A stretch of DNA of 64,000 nucleotides from contig CP053915.1 of assembly GCA_021496925.1 (NCBI GenBank), positions 4,907,501 through 4,971,500 on the forward strand, written 5' to 3'. Position 1 is the first letter of the stretch. The number at the start of each line of letters is the position of its first letter. Source of the stretch: Acidovorax sp. YS12 (lineage in GTDB: Bacteria > Pseudomonadota > Gammaproteobacteria > Burkholderiales > Burkholderiaceae_C). The notes beneath the pieces were generated by a model. The model ran no database searches. It saw only the letters and a list, made by a program, of their open reading frames with translations, and was not told where the DNA came from. The position numbers and the translations under genes were made by a program. This document shows positions 61,225 through 64,000 of the stretch, piece by piece.

Positions 61225-61560
61225 TCAGGCGATGGGCGGCTTGAGAGCGAGCGCCTGCGGCGCGCTGGCGAAGGCCGCGCCGGGCCAGGCGCGCGGCGGC
61301 GCGGCGGCCACGGGGCCGGCCTGTGCCGCCAGGCCGGGCAGGAACAGCGCCGTGTGGCAGATGTCGCAGGCCGCGCAGGGCGTGGCGGCGCTGTCGTCCT
61401 GGGGCGTGCTGGCGTCGTGGCAGTGCGCGTGCCCGTCCACGCTGGCGGCGTGCGGCACGGGCGCGGGCGGCGGCGCGCTCTCCATGGCCATGGCGCTGCC
61501 CAGCAGGCCGCGCAGGGCCAGCAGCAGTGCCATGAGGAGAACGAGCAGACCGCGGGGCAT
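61225..61560 (-). CDS. Small Cys/His-rich exported protein of the copper cluster
   Basis: 111 residues, no named family recognised. A signal peptide or single helix (GLLVLLMALLLALRGLLGSAMA) precedes a Pro/Ala-rich segment and a metal-binding-like block with HAHCHDAS and CAACDICHTAL (C-x-x-C-x-x-C-H). It lies upstream of the cupredoxin and DUF411 genes in the same direction. A role in copper binding is inferred from residues and neighbours. Confidence 0.6.
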   Translation of the reverse strand: MPRGLLVLLMALLLALRGLLGSAMAMESAPPPAPVPHAASVDGHAHCHDASTPQDDSAATPCAACDICHTALFLPGLAAQAGPVAAAPPRAWPGAAFASAPQALALKPPIA

Positions 61561-61646
61561 GTCAGGGCAGAGGCGGCAGCGTGGCGCGAAGTTCCCGCGG
61601 TGCCAAGTCAGTTTTCCATGGCGCTGCGCACGAAACCGGCGCGGCC

Positions 61647-61760
61647 CAAGCGTGGGCAGCCGCGCAAGGGCCGCCCCGCTGCGCTGGCTGCGTCCCCCTC
61701 CCTTAGCGCGAAGCGCGTAGAGAGAGGGGGAAGGCGCCGAAGGCGACTCAGGGGGTGTTT
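61647..61760. repeat. Family-B repeat, copy B2
   Basis: GGGCAGCCGCGCAAGGGCCG, GGCTGCGTCCCCCTCCC, inner hairpin GCGCGAAGCGC, then GGGGGAAGGCGCC and CTCAGGGGGTG. Like B1 it directly follows the stop of a minus-strand gene. Confidence 0.7.
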
Positions 61761-61764
61761 CACT

Positions 61765-62397
61765 TCATGCCGCCATGTAGCGGCCAGGGCGGTGGTTCAT
61801 GGCCAGCACCAGGTTCAGCGCCACGGCACCGGCCACCGACCACAGCACGCGCTGCGGCTCCACCGTGACCAGCGCCGCCAGCACGATGCAGCAGTCCACC
61901 GCCATCTGCACCTTGCCGGCGCGCCAGCCGTAGCGGTCCTGCAGGTACAGCGCCAGGATGCCCACGCCGCCCAGGCTGCAGCGGTGGCGGAACAGCACCA
62001 GAAAGCCGATGCCCATGATGAGTCCGCCGGTGATGGCGGCATACGCTGGGTGCAGCTGGCTGATCTGCAGGAACTGGCTTTGCAGCCCGACCAGCGCTGA
62101 CAGCAGCGCCACCGCCGTGAAGGTCTTGAGCGTGAAGCCCGTGCCCAGCTTGCGCAGCGCCAGCCAGTAGAAGGGCAGGTTGAGCACGAAGAACAGCTTG
62201 CCGAAGCCGATTCCCGTGGCGTAGTGCAGCACGAAGGCCAGTCCGGTCATGCCGCCCGTCAGCAGCCCCGCGCTGGCGATGAAGGCCACGCCCACCGACA
62301 CCAGGGTCACGCCGGTGAGGATGGCCACCGCGTCCTCGGTGCGGGAGTGGGGCTGGGCGGCGGGGAACGTGGCGGACTGGGCGGTGGTGCTGGTCAT
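61765..62397 (-). CDS. YitT family membrane protein
   Basis: 210 residues with about five hydrophobic helices, COG1284/DUF161 type: ILTGVTLVSVGVAFIASAGL, GGMTGLAFVLHYATGIGFGK, FFVLNLPFYWLALRKLG and GGLIMGIGFLVLFRHRCSLGG are the family pattern. It lacks the C-terminal DUF2179 domain of Bacillus YitT. Function unknown; transport is presumed. ATG 62397 fits the domain start; upstream codons to 62454 look non-native. It is followed by family-B repeat B2. Confidence 0.78.
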   Translation of the reverse strand: MTSTTAQSATFPAAQPHSRTEDAVAILTGVTLVSVGVAFIASAGLLTGGMTGLAFVLHYATGIGFGKLFFVLNLPFYWLALRKLGTGFTLKTFTAVALLSALVGLQSQFLQISQLHPAYAAITGGLIMGIGFLVLFRHRCSLGGVGILALYLQDRYGWRAGKVQMAVDCCIVLAALVTVEPQRVLWSVAGAVALNLVLAMNHRPGRYMAA

Positions 62398-62532
62398 GGC
62401 GCGGGGGGGGCGGAATCGGCGCGGATTACACCACCGCGCCGCGCGTTGCGTCAATTTATCTGCGCAATACGGCTTTCATATTGCATGGAAGATGCGGGAT
62501 ATGGTGTTTTGCGCAGGTTTCATGTCCTTCTT

Positions 62533-64000
62533 TCAGATCCCTTTCCACCAGCGCAGCCGCATGCCGTTGGCCACCACCAGCAGGCTCACGCCCATGTCGG
62601 CCGCCACGGCCATCCACATGCTGGCCTGGCCCGTGAGCGCCAGGGCGAAGAACACGGCCTTGACGCCCAGTGCCAGCGCGATGTTTTGCCACAGCACGGC
62701 ATGCGCGTGGCGCGACAGGCGCACCGTGCCGGGGATGCGGCGCAGGTCGTCGTTCATCAGCACCACGGCGGCGGTTTCCATGGCCATGCCGGTGCTGTGC
62801 GCGCCGCCCATGGCAAAGCCCACGTCGGCGCGCGCCAGCGCCGGAGCGTCGTTGATGCCGTCGCCCGTCATGCCGGTGGGGCCGTGCTCGCGCTGCAGCG
62901 CGGCCAGGGCGTCGAGCTTGTCCTGCGGCAGCAGGCTGCCGCGCGCGTCGGCGATGCCGGCCTCGGCCGCCACGGCGGCCACGGTGGCGGCGTTGTCGCC
63001 GCTCAGCACCACGGGCCGCACGCCCAGGGCCTGCAATTGCGCCACGGCTTCGCCGGCGTGCGCGCGCAGCGGGTCGGCCACGGCGAACAGGGCCAGCACG
63101 GCGCTGTCGCTGGCCAGCAGGGTGACGGTGCGGCCCTGCTGCTCGTGCGCCCGCAGCGCGGCTTCCAGCGCGGGGGTGAGCAGCTGCATCTCGCGCACCA
63201 GGCGCAGGTTGCCCAGCACGTGGCGCTGGCCGTCCACGTGCCCTTCCACGCCCCGGCCGGGCAGGGCGCGCAGGTCTTGCACCGTGTTGGCGGGCGGGGC
63301 TTCGGCGGCCAGCCCGCTGGCAATGGCGCGCGAGACCGGGTGGTCCGAGCGGCTGGCGAGCTGCCAGGCCAGGGTGGCGGCCTGCGCGGGCGCCGTGCTG
63401 TCCAGGGCTTGCCAGTCCACCAGGGTGGGGTTGCCGGTGGTCAGCGTGCCGGTCTTGTCCAGGGCGATGACGCGCAGGCCGCGCGCCGCCTCGAGCGCGC
63501 TGCCGCCCTTGATGAGCACGCCGCGCCGCGCCGCCGCCGTGAGCGCGCTGACCACGGTGACGGGGGTGGAGATCACCAGCGCGCACGGGCAGGCAATCAC
63601 CAGCAGCGCCAGCGCCTGGTAGGCCGCCTGGGCCCAGCTCCAGCCCAGCACGGCGGGCGCCAGCAGCGCCAGCAGCACCGCCAGCACGAAGACGATGGGC
63701 GTGTAGACGGCGGCGAAGCGGTCCACGAAGCGCTGCGTGGGCGCGCGCGAGGCCTGGGCCTGCTCCACCGCATGCACGATGCGCGCCAGCAGCGTGCCGC
63801 TGGCCGGGGCCGTGACCTGCATGAACAGCTCGCCGTGCTGGTTCACGCTGCCGGCGTACAGCGCGTCGCCGGGGGTCTTGTCGGCGAGCTGGCTCTCGCC
63901 CGTGATGGGGGCCTGGTTCACGGCGCTCTCGCCGCGCGTGACGGTGCCGTCCAGCGGCACGCGCGCGCCCGGGGCGATGCGCAGCGTGGCGCCCAGCGGT
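62533..64000 (-). CDS. Heavy-metal P-type ATPase (P1B, CPC type), C-terminal part
   Basis: The gene begins beyond the right edge; the visible 489 codons cover the actuator domain to the end. Motifs in order: ARVPLDGTVTRGES and APITGES (actuator T-G-E), LLVIACPCALVISTPV (metal-site CPC), ALDKTGTLTTGNPT (phosphorylation Asp), SDHPVSRAI (HP motif) and MTGDGINDAPAL (hinge). The CPC motif allows zinc/cadmium/lead or copper. The short end SMWMAVAADMGVSLLVVANGMRL resembles the ZntA/CadA branch, where the last helix carries a conserved Asp (DMG), so Zn/Cd/Pb export is more likely than copper. Confidence 0.88.
   Translation of the reverse strand, partial: PLGATLRIAPGARVPLDGTVTRGESAVNQAPITGESQLADKTPGDALYAGSVNQHGELFMQVTAPASGTLLARIVHAVEQAQASRAPTQRFVDRFAAVYTPIVFVLAVLLALLAPAVLGWSWAQAAYQALALLVIACPCALVISTPVTVVSALTAAARRGVLIKGGSALEAARGLRVIALDKTGTLTTGNPTLVDWQALDSTAPAQAATLAWQLASRSDHPVSRAIASGLAAEAPPANTVQDLRALPGRGVEGHVDGQRHVLGNLRLVREMQLLTPALEAALRAHEQQGRTVTLLASDSAVLALFAVADPLRAHAGEAVAQLQALGVRPVVLSGDNAATVAAVAAEAGIADARGSLLPQDKLDALAALQREHGPTGMTGDGINDAPALARADVGFAMGGAHSTGMAMETAAVVLMNDDLRRIPGTVRLSRHAHAVLWQNIALALGVKAVFFALALTGQASMWMAVAADMGVSLLVVANGMRLRWWKGI

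Overview
The window is high-GC chromosomal DNA from a beta-proteobacterium, most likely a member of the Comamonadaceae (Acidovorax-like). The reasons are the gene content and order (glnA-ntrBC, parE/parC, acnB - CoA-lyase-like gene - mdh // gntR - sdhCDAB-sdhE - gltA), the IPTL-CTERM proteins, and ten copies of a short palindromic intergenic repeat with arms AGCGCTTG/CAAGCGCT that I associate with this family. It starts inside a 23S rRNA gene and ends inside a heavy-metal P-type ATPase gene.

Bases 1-43,620 are mostly core genome. An rRNA operon end (23S, 5S, terminator) is followed by a pseudouridine synthase, a beta-propeller protein, a polysaccharide deacetylase, a membrane hydroxylase, an EI24 membrane protein and a CinA-like protein. 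Then comes the nitrogen module glnA-ntrB-ntrC, with a sigma-54 promoter and two NtrC sites, one of them inside the upstream cinA-like gene. Next are a GT39 transferase, exonuclease III, tRNA-Thr, an MFS transporter with a coupled 40-residue membrane microprotein, parE and parC, and two chemoreceptors with an almost identical signalling half. RidA, ComEC, an acyltransferase, Rnk, EptA and an S-formylglutathione hydrolase homologue lacking its nucleophile follow. The TCA-cycle block comes last: acnB, a CitE-like lyase and mdh on the minus strand; gntR, sdhCDABE and gltA on the plus strand. A 12-bp palindrome lies in the spacer of the gntR promoter.

Bases 43,620-57,000 form an accessory island with lower and variable GC. 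It opens with a decayed relaxase C-terminus. Two luxR genes, a luxI gene and a polymorphic-toxin locus follow. The toxin locus is split: a secreted RHS body that stops before its tip, a secreted IPTL-CTERM protein, and two tandem tip cassettes. Each tip has its own Sec signal peptide, a common RHS core, a different C-terminal toxin and a following immunity candidate. A 20-bp lux-box-like palindrome is found upstream of luxI and again upstream of the RHS body, in both cases at the same distance from a -10-like hexamer, so quorum sensing probably controls the toxin operon. Nested IS5-type elements close the island.

Bases 57,000-64,000 return to chromosomal genes: a DUF3592 membrane protein, a P1-family peptidase, and a metal-handling group (DUF411 protein, cupredoxin, small Cys/His-rich protein, YitT protein, P-type ATPase) interspersed with a second repeat family.
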